64,000 nt of DNA, taken from the NCBI RefSeq assembly GCF_001458355.1, contig NZ_CYSA01000015.1:439001-503000 (forward strand), read 5' to 3'. Positions 35,384-46,011 of this stretch are shown one piece after another (within the stretch, counting starts at the first letter, position 1; the number at the start of each line of letters is the position of its first letter). The DNA comes from Thalassovita gelatinovora. GTDB taxonomy: Bacteria > Pseudomonadota > Alphaproteobacteria > Rhodobacterales > Rhodobacteraceae. The position numbers were made by a program, and so were the translations under genes. Below the pieces are notes generated by a model that saw nothing but the letters and a program-made list of their open reading frames with translations, was not told where the DNA came from and did no database searches.

Positions 35384-37423
35384 ATGCCAAGCGCTGCCAC
35401 GCTTCTGAGCGATGTATTCGGCTATGACGCCTTCCGCCCCGGGCAGGAGGAGGTTGTCGAGGCCGTGGCGCAAGGCCGCAACGTGTTGGCGATCATGCCA
35501 ACGGGTGGCGGCAAATCCCTTTGCTTTCAGTTGCCCGCACTGATGCGCGACGGGGTGACAGTGGTCATATCCCCGCTGATCGCCCTGATGCGCGATCAGG
35601 TGCGCGGATTGCGCGAAGCCGGGGTCGAAGCCGGGGCGCTGACCAGCGGCAACACTCCCGAAGAAACCGATGCGGTCTGGCAGGCGCTGGAAGAAAAGCG
35701 GCTCAAGCTGCTTTATATTGCACCCGAAAGGTTGGGCACGGGATCCGCCCTGAACATGTTGCGGCGGATCGGGGTTAGCCTGATCGCGGTGGACGAAGCC
35801 CATTGCGTCAGTCAATGGGGGCATGATTTCCGTCCTGATTACCTGCGAATTGGGGAATTGCGGCAGGCGCTGAACGTACCGTTGGCGGCATTCACCGCGA
35901 CCGCCGATGCCGAAACTCAGGTCGAAATCGTGGAACGTCTGTTTGATGGACAGGCACCGGATACATTCCTGCGCGGATTTGACCGGCCAAATATCCATCT
36001 TGCCTTTGCCGCCAAGAACAACCCGCGCAGCCAGATCCTTAGCTTCGCGGCGGCCCGAAAGGGACAATCGGGCATTGTGTATTGCGGCACTCGGGCCAAA
36101 ACCGAAACTCTTGCCAAGGCGCTGCGCGACGCCGGGCATTCCGCCTGCCATTATCATGGCGGGATGCAGGCCGATGACCGCCGCATCACCGAACAAAGGT
36201 TCCAGCAGGAAGACGGGCTGATCGTGGTTGCCACCGTTGCCTTTGGCATGGGGGTGGACAAACCCGATATCCGTTGGGTCGCCCATGCAGACCTGCCGAA
36301 ATCAATCGAAGCCTATTATCAGGAAATCGGCCGTGCCGGACGCGATGGTGCCCCGGCCGAAACACTGACCCTGTTTGGTGCCGACGACATCCGCTTGCGC
36401 CGGTCGCAGATCGATGAAGGGTTGGCACCACCAGAACGCCGGATGGCCGATCACACCCGGCTGAACGCTTTGTTGGGTCTGGCCGAGGCGCAAACTTGCC
36501 GCCGACAGACCCTGTTGCGCTATTTCGGCGAAACCGATGTGACATGCGGCAAATGCGATCTCTGCGATACACCGCCTGAGGTGTTCGACGGCACCCAGCC
36601 GGTGCGTATGGCGCTGTCGGCAATATTACGCACCGGGGAATGGTTCGGGGCGGGCCATCTGATCGAAATCCTGTTGGGCACCGAAAACGACCGCATCCGG
36701 TCCAAGGGGCATGATAGCCTGCCCACATTCGGGGTCGGCAAGGATTACAGCCGGCAACAATGGCAGGCAATTTTCCGGCAGATGATGGGCCATGACCTGA
36801 TCCGCCCCGATCCCGAACGTCACGGTGCTTTGAGGATGACCGAAGCGGCAAGGCCGATTTTACGCGGTGAAGACCAGATCACGTTGCGCAAAGACAGCAT
36901 CACTAAGGCGCAGCGCCGTCCGGCGGTCAAGGCATTGGTCAGCGACGAAGACGCGCCGCTCTTGTCGGCGCTCAAGGCCAAACGCCGGGCACTGGCCGAA
37001 GCCGCGCGGGTACCGGCCTATATCATCTTCAACGACCGGACATTGATCGAAATGGCGGAAACCCGGCCCGGGACGCTGGATGAAATGGCACGGATCGGCG
37101 GTGTCGGGGCGAAGAAGCTGGAACATTATGGCGCGGATTTTCTGAGCGTCATCACCGGCGCGGTAGAGGATATGCATCCCAGCCGCCGCAAACTGGCTGG
37201 CCGCGATGCTGGCGCGATTTATGACCGATTGTTGCAGGTTCAAACTGATCTTGCGCGCGGCGATGACGGGTCGGAAAAGCCGCTCAGCTGCTCAGCTTCG
37301 CTATTGGCCAAGGTGGCGCAGATGCGCCCCGACAGCGAAAACGCGCTCGCGCGGCTTTTGGGAGACAAGCGGGCCGACCGTTTTGCCGCCGCCTTTCTGG
37401 ACGTTCTGCGTGAAGCAAGTTAG
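35384..37423 (+). CDS. recQ: ATP-dependent DNA helicase RecQ
   Basis: 679 residues. RecQ unwinds DNA 3' to 5' in recombination and replication-fork repair. Superfamily 2 motifs are in order: FRPGQEEVVEA (motif 0), MPTGGGKSLCFQLPAL (Walker A), DEAHCVSQWGHDFRPDY (DEAH and aromatic loop), ATADAET, then helicase C with YCGTRAKTE, TVAFGMGVDKPDIRWV and QEIGRAGRDG. The zinc Cys set (CRRQTLLRYFGE…CGKCDLC) and winged-helix RQC follow. An HRDC domain lies near 510-590 (YIIFNDRTLIEMAETRP). Its length exceeds E. coli RecQ by a C-terminal extension of about 70 residues. yaaA follows after 33 nt. Confidence 0.96.
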   Translation: MPSAATLLSDVFGYDAFRPGQEEVVEAVAQGRNVLAIMPTGGGKSLCFQLPALMRDGVTVVISPLIALMRDQVRGLREAGVEAGALTSGNTPEETDAVWQALEEKRLKLLYIAPERLGTGSALNMLRRIGVSLIAVDEAHCVSQWGHDFRPDYLRIGELRQALNVPLAAFTATADAETQVEIVERLFDGQAPDTFLRGFDRPNIHLAFAAKNNPRSQILSFAAARKGQSGIVYCGTRAKTETLAKALRDAGHSACHYHGGMQADDRRITEQRFQQEDGLIVVATVAFGMGVDKPDIRWVAHADLPKSIEAYYQEIGRAGRDGAPAETLTLFGADDIRLRRSQIDEGLAPPERRMADHTRLNALLGLAEAQTCRRQTLLRYFGETDVTCGKCDLCDTPPEVFDGTQPVRMALSAILRTGEWFGAGHLIEILLGTENDRIRSKGHDSLPTFGVGKDYSRQQWQAIFRQMMGHDLIRPDPERHGALRMTEAARPILRGEDQITLRKDSITKAQRRPAVKALVSDEDAPLLSALKAKRRALAEAARVPAYIIFNDRTLIEMAETRPGTLDEMARIGGVGAKKLEHYGADFLSVITGAVEDMHPSRRKLAGRDAGAIYDRLLQVQTDLARGDDGSEKPLSCSASLLAKVAQMRPDSENALARLLGDKRADRFAAAFLDVLREAS

Positions 37424-37456
37424 AAGCGTTCTAAACAAAGCGTTTGAGGGTCTACC

Positions 37457-38233
37457 ATGCTTATCGTCGTTTCACCGGCCAAGAAAATCGACACCACCCC
37501 GGTTGAAGGCATCACTCCGACCGACCCGCAATTCGCGGACCGGGCAAGGGAGCTGGCCAAGGTCGCGCGCAATCTGAGCGTTGACCAGTTGATGAAGCTG
37601 ATGAACATTAGCGAAAACCTGGCCAAGCTGAACGCCGACCGGTTTCGCGATTTCGGGGACATGGATCGCAAACCCGCCGCTTTGGCCTTTGCCGGGGACA
37701 CCTATGTCGGGTTGGAAGCCGCCACGCTGGACGCGGATGAAATGGCTTGGGCGCAGGATCATTTCCGTATCCTGTCCGGGCTTTATGGATTGCTGCGGCC
37801 GCTGGACCGGATCGAACCTTACCGGCTGGAAATGGGCAGCCGTTTGAAGAATTCGCGCGGAAAGAACCTTTATGACTATTGGGGTGGCGATATTTCCGAA
37901 GCATTGAATGCGCAGGCCGCCGAGACCGGCACCGACACCCTGATCAATTGCGCCAGTCAGGAATATTTCGGCGCGGTCGACCAGTCGGCGCTGAAATTGC
38001 GGGTGATCACCCCGGTTTTCATGGAAGAAAAAGCCGGCGAACCGAAAATTGTCAGCTTCTACGCCAAACGTGCCCGTGGCGCGATGGCCCGCTTCATCAT
38101 TCAACGCCGTTTGACCGACCCCGAAGGCATCCGCGAATTCGACACCGGTGGATACCATTTCGATCCCGATCTGAGCGAAGGTGATCGCTGGGTGTTTCTG
38201 CGCGCGGCTTCAGCTCAGGCCGACGCGGCCTGA
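37457..38233 (+). CDS. yaaA: Peroxide stress protein YaaA
   Basis: 258 residues, a full-length DUF328/YaaA protein. It begins [14 protein letters not shown] and contains the family blocks [53 protein letters not shown] and [23 protein letters not shown]. In E. coli, YaaA lowers intracellular iron and protects DNA and protein during peroxide stress; it can bind DNA. It follows recQ on the same strand, and its 3' end overlaps the convergent histidine kinase gene by 19 nt. Confidence 0.94.
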   Translation: MLIVVSPAKKIDTTPVEGITPTDPQFADRARELAKVARNLSVDQLMKLMNISENLAKLNADRFRDFGDMDRKPAALAFAGDTYVGLEAATLDADEMAWAQDHFRILSGLYGLLRPLDRIEPYRLEMGSRLKNSRGKNLYDYWGGDISEALNAQAAETGTDTLINCASQEYFGAVDQSALKLRVITPVFMEEKAGEPKIVSFYAKRARGAMARFIIQRRLTDPEGIREFDTGGYHFDPDLSEGDRWVFLRAASAQADAA

Positions 38234-40545
38234 TCAACGGTTTCCGCTGCCAGCGGGCGGGCAGTGTCAGGTCTGTAAAGCATCAACTTATCCAGAATGT
38301 CGGCCTTGCGCAGCGGCTTGGACAGATACCCGTCCAGATCAGCATCCCAAATGGCATTGTCATTTTCTTCAAGCGCATAGGCCGTCATGGCGATAATCGG
38401 GATACGGCGATCGGAGTTTTTTTCGATCTCGCGGATTTTCCTGACCGCTTCGGTCCCGTCCATTTCCGGCATTGAAATATCCGTGAAAACCAGATCGGGC
38501 TGAAATTCCTGATAGCTGCGAATGGCGTCAACTCCATTGGCGACAAAGCACAGCTCGATATCCTGATCGCTCATCATCTTTTCGAACACCAACCGGTTGG
38601 TTTTATTGTCCTCTGCCGCCAATACCTTCATCCGGGGCAAGTCGGAGCGTGACGCCGGGGATTGGGCGGGGATTTCATGGTGGTTTGCAGCGGGTTCCGC
38701 ACCCAGAAATTGCAAATGTTTGAACAGATCCCGCCGGGGTGTCGGTTTTTGTAGGATGGATTGCACCGCGTCGCGTCCTTTGTCCATCTGCGCAAAGCTG
38801 GAACTGGAGCTGAACAGCAAGATCGGCGTGTCAAACCCGGCTTTTCGGATTTCATGCGCCAATTCGATTCCATCCATTTCCGGCATGTTGTGATCGGTCA
38901 AAACGGCGTCAAAGCTGTCATCCAGCATCTTCAGCGCCTCGGCCCCGCCGGCGCAACTGACGGTCTCAATACCCAATGCTTCCAGCTGTTTTTCAAGAAT
39001 GGATCGGTTCACCTTAAGATCGTCCACAATCAACGCACGATTCATAACCCCGGTCAGAACCGGAGTGACCATTTGTTCGGTTTCGGTGACAGGCAGAGTG
39101 ATGCGAAAACCGAAACTGGACCCATGCCCCAATTCAGAATCGACCCAGATGTCGCCACCCATCAATTCTATCAACCGTTTGGTGATCGTTAGTCCCAACC
39201 CGGTGCCTTCAAATCTGCGGTTGCGTTCATCTTCGACCTGATTGAATTCACCAAAAACATAATCGAGTTTCTCGGATGCGATACCGATCCCGGTGTCTTC
39301 GACGGTGACATGGATATTGGTATTGGGGCTGCCCCCTTGCTGAACCCCGACAACCCGCACCAGAACGTGCCCTTGTAAGGTGAATTTGATCGCATTTCCC
39401 AACAGATTGGTCAGCACTTGCCGGATGCGACCCTGATCACCGGTGAACATTGTAGGCAGAAACAGGTCGTAATCGACCAACAGGTCGATCGCCTTTCCCC
39501 GCGCTGTGGGTTGCAGCAACATAATCACTTCGTGGATGGTTCGTTCCAGATCAAACGGATGCGGATAAAGAGTCAGTTTTTCCGCATCCATTTTGGAATA
39601 GTCGAGCAAATCGTTAATGATGATCAGCAATGATTCACCCGAATTCTTGATCGTATCAACATACAGCCGCTGTTCAGATGTCAGATCGGTATCGGTCAGC
39701 AGATCGGCCATACCGACCACCCCATTCATCGGGGTGCGGATTTCGTGGCTCATATTGGCCAAGAACACCGATTTGGCACGATTGGCGGCCTCGGCTTTTT
39801 CGCGCGCAACTTTCAGGTCTTTTTCCCGCTGCACCGTCTCGGTGATGTTCAGGACTATTCTGACAACGTCGCCTTCGGGACCGCGTTTATCAAGTATCTG
39901 GACATAGTGACCATTGGTGAACCGCATCACCGTGTCGCCGGATTCGGGCGACCGCCAGCGTTTTGTCATTTTGGCGCGCCAGTCTTCCGGGCTGAGCCCT
40001 TCGGTATCGACAAGCCCCTTATCGGTCAGAATTTTCAAATGCTGCTCATGGGCGATGCCCGGTGGAATTTCGCGGTTCTTGCCAAACGCCACCCGATAAG
40101 CCCGATTCGCCATGAGCAGATTTTCATCGCGATCGAAAAAGGCAAAACCGTTCGGAATCGTTTCGATGGTTTGCCACAGCCGGCGTTCAGCGATCGCAGC
40201 TTTCTCATGGGCTTCACCCAATTCGGATTTCATCTTTTGATGTTCGACCATGGTGTTTTCCACCTCGGCGAGCGCCTGAATGATCGTTTCGGAATAGCTG
40301 CGCTGATCTCGCTGTATTTTGAGCTTCGTAGCGTCGAGATCGGCTTGAATTTTCTTCAGTTTTTCTTCTGCGGCCAAACGGGCGCGGCGTTCTTCGGCCA
40401 GTTTGTTGGCAAGGCCCATTCGTAATCCCCGATTCTCGGCTTTCATCAGGTCCAGCATCGGGTGTGACGGTGAATAATCGTTTAAAATGAAATCAGCTTG
40501 GACCGGTTGAGAACCTTGCCGAATCCTTGGCCCCCATGTCACCAT
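38215..40545 (-). CDS. Hybrid sensor histidine kinase, PAS-HK-REC-REC
   Basis: 776 residues from the longest start. There is no transmembrane segment, so it is probably cytosolic. Residues 45-95 are coiled coil ([15 protein letters not shown]); a PAS domain follows (about 115-240); HisKA with His267 in [12 protein letters not shown]; HATPase (about 370-495) with [11 protein letters not shown] and [18 protein letters not shown]. Two receiver domains follow: [12 protein letters not shown] and [12 protein letters not shown] hold the phospho-accepting Asp. No HPt domain is fused, so a separate phosphotransferase is expected. The true start may lie further in (for example 40458 or 40419), because the longest form leaves only 30 nt for the promoter of the divergent alpha-2-macroglobulin gene. 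Confidence 0.9.
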   Translation of the reverse strand: MVTWGPRIRQGSQPVQADFILNDYSPSHPMLDLMKAENRGLRMGLANKLAEERRARLAAEEKLKKIQADLDATKLKIQRDQRSYSETIIQALAEVENTMVEHQKMKSELGEAHEKAAIAERRLWQTIETIPNGFAFFDRDENLLMANRAYRVAFGKNREIPPGIAHEQHLKILTDKGLVDTEGLSPEDWRAKMTKRWRSPESGDTVMRFTNGHYVQILDKRGPEGDVVRIVLNITETVQREKDLKVAREKAEAANRAKSVFLANMSHEIRTPMNGVVGMADLLTDTDLTSEQRLYVDTIKNSGESLLIIINDLLDYSKMDAEKLTLYPHPFDLERTIHEVIMLLQPTARGKAIDLLVDYDLFLPTMFTGDQGRIRQVLTNLLGNAIKFTLQGHVLVRVVGVQQGGSPNTNIHVTVEDTGIGIASEKLDYVFGEFNQVEDERNRRFEGTGLGLTITKRLIELMGGDIWVDSELGHGSSFGFRITLPVTETEQMVTPVLTGVMNRALIVDDLKVNRSILEKQLEALGIETVSCAGGAEALKMLDDSFDAVLTDHNMPEMDGIELAHEIRKAGFDTPILLFSSSSSFAQMDKGRDAVQSILQKPTPRRDLFKHLQFLGAEPAANHHEIPAQSPASRSDLPRMKVLAAEDNKTNRLVFEKMMSDQDIELCFVANGVDAIRSYQEFQPDLVFTDISMPEMDGTEAVRKIREIEKNSDRRIPIIAMTAYALEENDNAIWDADLDGYLSKPLRKADILDKLMLYRPDTARPLAAETVDQAASA

Positions 40546-40575
40546 CGCGGCAATTGATTTTTAAGGAGCAGTTTG

Positions 40576-43500
40576 ATGCACCGTGTTCTTTATGCGCTTC
40601 TTGCCATTGCCTGTCTGGTCACAACCGCATTTGCCGCAGATGAAGTCCCAAATCGCCGCTTGGTTCTGACCCGCGATGTCGATTTCTACGGCTCAGACCT
40701 GCAAGCGTTTTTTGATACCGATTACGACGCCTGCGAACGGCTTTGCTTGTCAGACCCGAATTGCAAGGCATTCACCTTCAATCAACGCTCCAACGCCTGT
40801 TTCCCGAAATCCGACATTTCCGACCGGCAACCTTATGAAGGCGCATGGTCAGGGGAAATCTTCGACACCCCCGTTCGATTGATCGAAGCCGCCACCGCCC
40901 GCGCCACAGCCGCGCCGTTTCTGGGTCAGAATGATATCCAAACCGCACGCAACCAGGCACAGAAAATCGGTTGGACCCATCCGTCGGGGCAATACGCTCT
41001 CGATGCGCTGTTGAGTGCGGCGCAAGACCGACGTCAACAGAAGGATTGGCTGAACGCGATGCGCTGGATGGGCGGGGCGGTTTCGCACAGCGATCAGGCC
41101 GACCAATGGCTGGAATATGCCCGCCTATCCTTGCTTGCCGCCGCGGACAGCAAAGACAACAAGACGAAATACCAACGCCGCGCCCTGTCGGCAGCGATCA
41201 ATGCTTATCTTCGGGCCGATAGCCCCGCGCTGGCTGCAAACAGCTTGCAGATGCTGGCCGAAACCTTCGACGCCAACAATCGGGGCCGCGACATGATACC
41301 GGCGCTGCGTCTTGCGCTGGAAAACCAACCGAATTGGGATGAATTGAACATCGCACTGGACAATGCGATTGGCAGATACGGTTTTCGTATCACCGAACAT
41401 GCGGTTGAAAGCGACAGCGCTGCACCCCGCATCTGTGCTGAATTTTCCGAAACCCTGATCAAGACCGGGCTGGATTACACCCCTTTCGTCAAACTGCCCG
41501 CCGCCGATATGGCGGTGATGGCCAGCGGCAACCGGCTGTGCGTTGATGGCGTAGATCACGGTCAACGCTACAGCGTGACTTTCCGCGAAGGCCTGCCGGC
41601 AGCCAGCGGCGAAACGATGGCGAAGGATGTGACAATCACCCAATACGTACGCGACAGGACTCCAAGCGTGCGCTTTTCCGGCCGCGCTTATGTGCTGCCG
41701 AAATCGCCCGATGCGGCGCTGCCTGTGGAAACGGTGAATATCGACACTTTGGATATGGTGTTGCGTCAGGTCAGCGACCGCAACATGCTGCGCGCCTTTC
41801 AGGGCAGCTATTTCGGGCGTCCGTTGAATTACTGGGAATTGCAGGATTTCAGCGACAATATTGCAGAAACGGTTTGGCAAGGCAAAGGCGAGGTTCACAA
41901 TGAACTGAACCGGGACATGACCACCCGTCTTCCGATGGGCGATATCATCGCCGATCTGCCCGCAGGCATCTATGCGCTGTCGGCGCAGGTACCGGGGGCC
42001 GATCCCTATGAAGACCCGCTGGCAACGCAATGGTTCGTTCTGTCCGATCTAGGCGTTACCACGCTTGGCGGCGTGGATGGGTTGCATGTTTTCGTGCGTG
42101 GTCTGGGAGATGCTGCGCCGATTGCCGGGGCCAAGGCAACGCTGATTTCGCAATCGAACCGGGTATTGGGTGAAGTGGAAACCGATATGCAGGGACATGC
42201 CCTGTTTGCGCCGGGATTGACCCGGGGGGTGGGGGCGGTTGCCCCGGCCTTGGTCACCGTGGCGCAAGGGGACACCGACTTGACCTTCCTGTCGCTGAAG
42301 GACCCGGCCTTTGACCTGTCCGACCGCGGCGTGGAAGGGCGAGAACCCAGCCCGCCAATCGATGTTTTCCTGACCACTGATCGCGGTGCTTATCGCGCCG
42401 GTGAAACCATCCATGCAACGGTACTCGCCCGCGATGGCATAGCTGCGGCAATTCCGGGCCTGCCGGTCACCGCGATTTTGACCCGTCCCGACGGGGTGGA
42501 ATATACCCGCCATCTTTCTGCTGAAGACAACGCTGGCGGTCATGTCTTTGCCTTCGATCTGGGCCAGACCGTGCCGCGCGGATCCTGGCGTCTGGATATC
42601 AAGGCCGATGTGGATCAATCTGCATTGGCAAGCCAAACCGTTCTGGTCGAAGATTTCCTGCCCGAACGGATCGATTTCGCCCTGTCCCTGCCCGACTACG
42701 ACCTGCATCCCGGCGACAGCCCGCCACTCAGGATCGAAGCGAAATACCTGTTCGGAGCCCCCGCAGGCGCGCTGCCGGTCGATGGATCCGTGACCCTGAC
42801 AGAAGCGAAAGAGTTGAAAGACTATCCCGGCTACCATTTTGGCCGACAAGACGAAGGCATCATTCGGCAGACCGAATTTTTTGGTGGCGGTGATACCGAT
42901 GCGCAGGGCGTTGCGGTGCTGCCGGTCTCTTTGCCCGCGATGGAAACCGCAGACCGTCCGCTTGAAGCGCATATTCAGGTCAGCCTGTCCGAAGGATCGG
43001 GCCGTCCGGTCGAACGCCGCCTGACCCGCGCCCTTGCTCCGGCCAAGCCGATCATCGGCATCAAGCAGATGTTCGACGGTGTGGTGCCCGAAGGCAGCGA
43101 AGCACAGCTACAAGTGATTGCGCTGGGTCCGGACCTGAAACAGATCGATATGCCGGTGCGCTGGACCCTGAACCGCGTCAGCCATCGTTATCAGTGGTAT
43201 CAGCAATGGGGAAGCTGGAACTGGGAACCGATCATCACCCGCAAACCCATCGCCAGCGGTGAAGCCCGGCTAAGCGATATCCCACTCGTGCTGAGTGCGC
43301 CGGTCGATTGGGGCAATTACGAACTGGTAGTGGAACGTCAGGGCGGCGAGTATGTCTCGGCATCGAGCAGCTTCTATGCCGGATGGTACGCGCCTGCCGA
43401 TACCAGCACCACGCCCGATACGTTGGAATTGTCTTTGGATAAGCCGAATTACCGCAGCGGCGACACCGCGCAATTGCGGCTGGTGCCGCGCTATGCCGGA

Positions 43501-46011
43501 CAGGCCTTGGTCACGGTGATGTCGAACCGTGTGATTGCAATGAAAGCGGTAGAAGTCCAGGAAGGTGAAAATCTGATCCCGCTTGAGGTGACTGACGATT
43601 GGGGGGCCGGGGCCTATGTCTCCGCGACCGTGATCCGCCCGATGGATATCGCTGCGGGCCATAATCCGGCACGGTCTTTGGGGCTGAGCTATGCCAAGCT
43701 CGATCCGGGCATGAAGCAATTGGATCTGCAGTTGGTTGCCCCGACCGAAGCCGATCCGCGTGGCACCTTGACCGCCGCGATCGAAGTGGCCGGCGGTGCC
43801 CCCGGCGAAACCGCCTATGTCACTGTGTCGGCGGTCGATGTGGGCATCCTGAACCTGACCGGATTTCAAAGCCCCGATCCGTCTGATCACTATTTCGGTC
43901 AGCGGCGTCTGGGCGTTGAAATCCGCGATCTTTACGGTCGATTGATCGACGGTATGAACGGGGCATTGGGGCAGGTGCGCTCCGGTGGCGATGCCGCCAG
44001 CAGCGCCCGGTTCCAATCACCACCACCGACCGAAGAACTGGTCGCCTATTTCACCGGACCTGTACAGGTTGGTCCCGATGGAAAGGCCGAGGTTAGTTTT
44101 GATCTGCCCGCTTTCAATGGCACTGTGCGGCTGATGGCCGTGGCGTGGTCGCAGACCGCTGTCGGTCAGGCCGAAGCGAATGTTTTGGTGCGCGATCCGG
44201 TGGTGGTCACCGCCAGCCTGCCGCGTTTCCTGTCGCCGGGCGATCACAGCAGGTTGCTGTTGGAAATCGTCCACGCCACCGGTCCGGCAGGTCGGATGGG
44301 ATTGGATGTCACGGCAGATGGCGTTGCGCTGAATACCAGCGAAATACCATCCAGTGTCACCCTGACCGACAAGGGCAAGGCGGTGCTGAGCCTGCCGGTG
44401 ACGGCGGGCGAAGTCGGCGATCATAGCATCCGCGTGGCCCTGACCACGCCGGATGGCAAGCAATTGGTCAAGGATCTAACGCTGGGTGTGCGCAACAACG
44501 ATCCGGCCGTGTCGAAAACGCAGCGATTTGCGCTGGACGCTGGCAAGACCTTTACGCTGGACGACAATGTCTTTGCCGGGTTGCGGCCGGGGACCGGATC
44601 GGCGGTGGTTTCGGCCGGGCCTCTGGCCAAGCTTGACGCGCCAGCGCTTTTGGCCGCGCTTGACCGCTACCCCTATGGCTGCACCGAACAGGTGACCAGT
44701 CAGGCGATGCCACTTCTCTATCTCGGTCAGCTTAACGAAGCGCTGGGACTTGGCGGGCGCGACCGGATACAACGCCGGGTCGATCAGGCGGTGGAAAAAA
44801 TTCTGACGCGGCAGGCCAGCAATGGCGGGTTCGGGTTGTGGCGTGCGGAATCGGGGGATTTCTGGCTCGATGCCTATGTGTCCGATTTCCTCAGCCGGGC
44901 GCAGACCGAAGGGTATGACATGCCCGATCTGGCGTTCCGCATGGCAATGGACAACCTGCGCAACCGGGTCAACTATGCCCCCGATTTCGACACGGGCGGC
45001 AGCGATCTGGCCTATGCGCTGATGGTGCTGGCGCGCGAAGGTGCGGCCTCGATGGGGGATCTGCGTTATTATGCGGATGTGAAAGGCGATGCCTTCTCGA
45101 CACCGCTGGCAGCGGCACAGCTTGGGGCGGCTTTGGCCTCTTACGGCGATCAGACACGGGCCGATGCGATGTTCACCCGGGCGGCCCAGATGATGACCAA
45201 GCGCAGAGGCGAAGACGCCGCGGTCTGGCGGGTCGATTACGGCAGCAATCTGCGCGATGCAGCGGGGCTTCTGTCTTTGGCGACAGAAGCAGGCAGCGCC
45301 GCCGTGGACCGCGATGCGCTGATAAGCCGGATCGGGTCAGCGGGTCGGTCGATGTCGACCCAAGAAGCCGCATGGTCGCTGCTGGCAGCCAAAGCTTTGG
45401 TTCAAGACCCGTCAATGTCCGGGCTGGAACTGAACGGTAAGCCGGTCCAAGGTCCATTCGCACGGCTGATTGCGGATCAGATCGGCGCGCAGCCGATGGC
45501 AATCCGCAATGTATCCGGCGCGGCAACGCCGATCACCCTGACCACCACCGGCGTGCCGGAAGGCGAGGTCGAAGCCGCTGGCTATGGGTACCGGATTGAC
45601 CGGTTTTATTACAACATGGAAGGTCAGCAAATCATGCCTGATCAGGTCGCAACCGGTTCCCGGCTGGTGACGGTTGTCAAAGTGACGGCATTCGAAGATG
45701 GCGGCGCGCGGCTGATGGTAAACGATCCACTGCCCGCAGGGTTCGAGATCGACAATCCCAACCTGTTGCGTCAGGGCGATATCAGGGCGCTAGATTGGCT
45801 TGACCCGGCTTGGGCCGAATACAGCGAATTCCGCGCGGATCGCTTCTTGGCTGCGGTCGACCTGCGCAAGGGCGGCAATTTCGAACTGGCCTATATCGTG
45901 CGTGCGATTTCACCGGGCGAATTCCATCACCCGGCGGCGACGGTCGAAGACATGTACCGGCCGCAATACCGCGCCAATACAGCGTCTGGACGGGTGCGGA
46001 TCGCGGAATGA
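40576..46011 (+). CDS. Alpha-2-macroglobulin family protein with PAN/apple domain
   Basis: 1811 residues from ATG 40576, with AAGGAG 7 nt upstream. A signal peptide covers about 1-21 (AFAADE). Residues 25-95 form a PAN/apple-like domain with Cys pairs (CERLCLSDPNCKAFTFN…NACFP). A long run of Ig-like macroglobulin domains follows, with the thioester site YGCTEQ at Cys1369-Gln1372 and the following alpha-alpha barrel (GGFGLWRAESGDFWLDAYVSDFL). The protein presumably sits in the periplasm and traps or crosslinks proteases entering through damaged envelope. It overlaps pbpC by 4 nt, the same pairing as E. coli yfhM-pbpC, linking defence to peptidoglycan repair. Confidence 0.92.
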   Translation: MHRVLYALLAIACLVTTAFAADEVPNRRLVLTRDVDFYGSDLQAFFDTDYDACERLCLSDPNCKAFTFNQRSNACFPKSDISDRQPYEGAWSGEIFDTPVRLIEAATARATAAPFLGQNDIQTARNQAQKIGWTHPSGQYALDALLSAAQDRRQQKDWLNAMRWMGGAVSHSDQADQWLEYARLSLLAAADSKDNKTKYQRRALSAAINAYLRADSPALAANSLQMLAETFDANNRGRDMIPALRLALENQPNWDELNIALDNAIGRYGFRITEHAVESDSAAPRICAEFSETLIKTGLDYTPFVKLPAADMAVMASGNRLCVDGVDHGQRYSVTFREGLPAASGETMAKDVTITQYVRDRTPSVRFSGRAYVLPKSPDAALPVETVNIDTLDMVLRQVSDRNMLRAFQGSYFGRPLNYWELQDFSDNIAETVWQGKGEVHNELNRDMTTRLPMGDIIADLPAGIYALSAQVPGADPYEDPLATQWFVLSDLGVTTLGGVDGLHVFVRGLGDAAPIAGAKATLISQSNRVLGEVETDMQGHALFAPGLTRGVGAVAPALVTVAQGDTDLTFLSLKDPAFDLSDRGVEGREPSPPIDVFLTTDRGAYRAGETIHATVLARDGIAAAIPGLPVTAILTRPDGVEYTRHLSAEDNAGGHVFAFDLGQTVPRGSWRLDIKADVDQSALASQTVLVEDFLPERIDFALSLPDYDLHPGDSPPLRIEAKYLFGAPAGALPVDGSVTLTEAKELKDYPGYHFGRQDEGIIRQTEFFGGGDTDAQGVAVLPVSLPAMETADRPLEAHIQVSLSEGSGRPVERRLTRALAPAKPIIGIKQMFDGVVPEGSEAQLQVIALGPDLKQIDMPVRWTLNRVSHRYQWYQQWGSWNWEPIITRKPIASGEARLSDIPLVLSAPVDWGNYELVVERQGGEYVSASSSFYAGWYAPADTSTTPDTLELSLDKPNYRSGDTAQLRLVPRYAGQALVTVMSNRVIAMKAVEVQEGENLIPLEVTDDWGAGAYVSATVIRPMDIAAGHNPARSLGLSYAKLDPGMKQLDLQLVAPTEADPRGTLTAAIEVAGGAPGETAYVTVSAVDVGILNLTGFQSPDPSDHYFGQRRLGVEIRDLYGRLIDGMNGALGQVRSGGDAASSARFQSPPPTEELVAYFTGPVQVGPDGKAEVSFDLPAFNGTVRLMAVAWSQTAVGQAEANVLVRDPVVVTASLPRFLSPGDHSRLLLEIVHATGPAGRMGLDVTADGVALNTSEIPSSVTLTDKGKAVLSLPVTAGEVGDHSIRVALTTPDGKQLVKDLTLGVRNNDPAVSKTQRFALDAGKTFTLDDNVFAGLRPGTGSAVVSAGPLAKLDAPALLAALDRYPYGCTEQVTSQAMPLLYLGQLNEALGLGGRDRIQRRVDQAVEKILTRQASNGGFGLWRAESGDFWLDAYVSDFLSRAQTEGYDMPDLAFRMAMDNLRNRVNYAPDFDTGGSDLAYALMVLAREGAASMGDLRYYADVKGDAFSTPLAAAQLGAALASYGDQTRADAMFTRAAQMMTKRRGEDAAVWRVDYGSNLRDAAGLLSLATEAGSAAVDRDALISRIGSAGRSMSTQEAAWSLLAAKALVQDPSMSGLELNGKPVQGPFARLIADQIGAQPMAIRNVSGAATPITLTTTGVPEGEVEAAGYGYRIDRFYYNMEGQQIMPDQVATGSRLVTVVKVTAFEDGGARLMVNDPLPAGFEIDNPNLLRQGDIRALDWLDPAWAEYSEFRADRFLAAVDLRKGGNFELAYIVRAISPGEFHHPAATVEDMYRPQYRANTASGRVRIAE

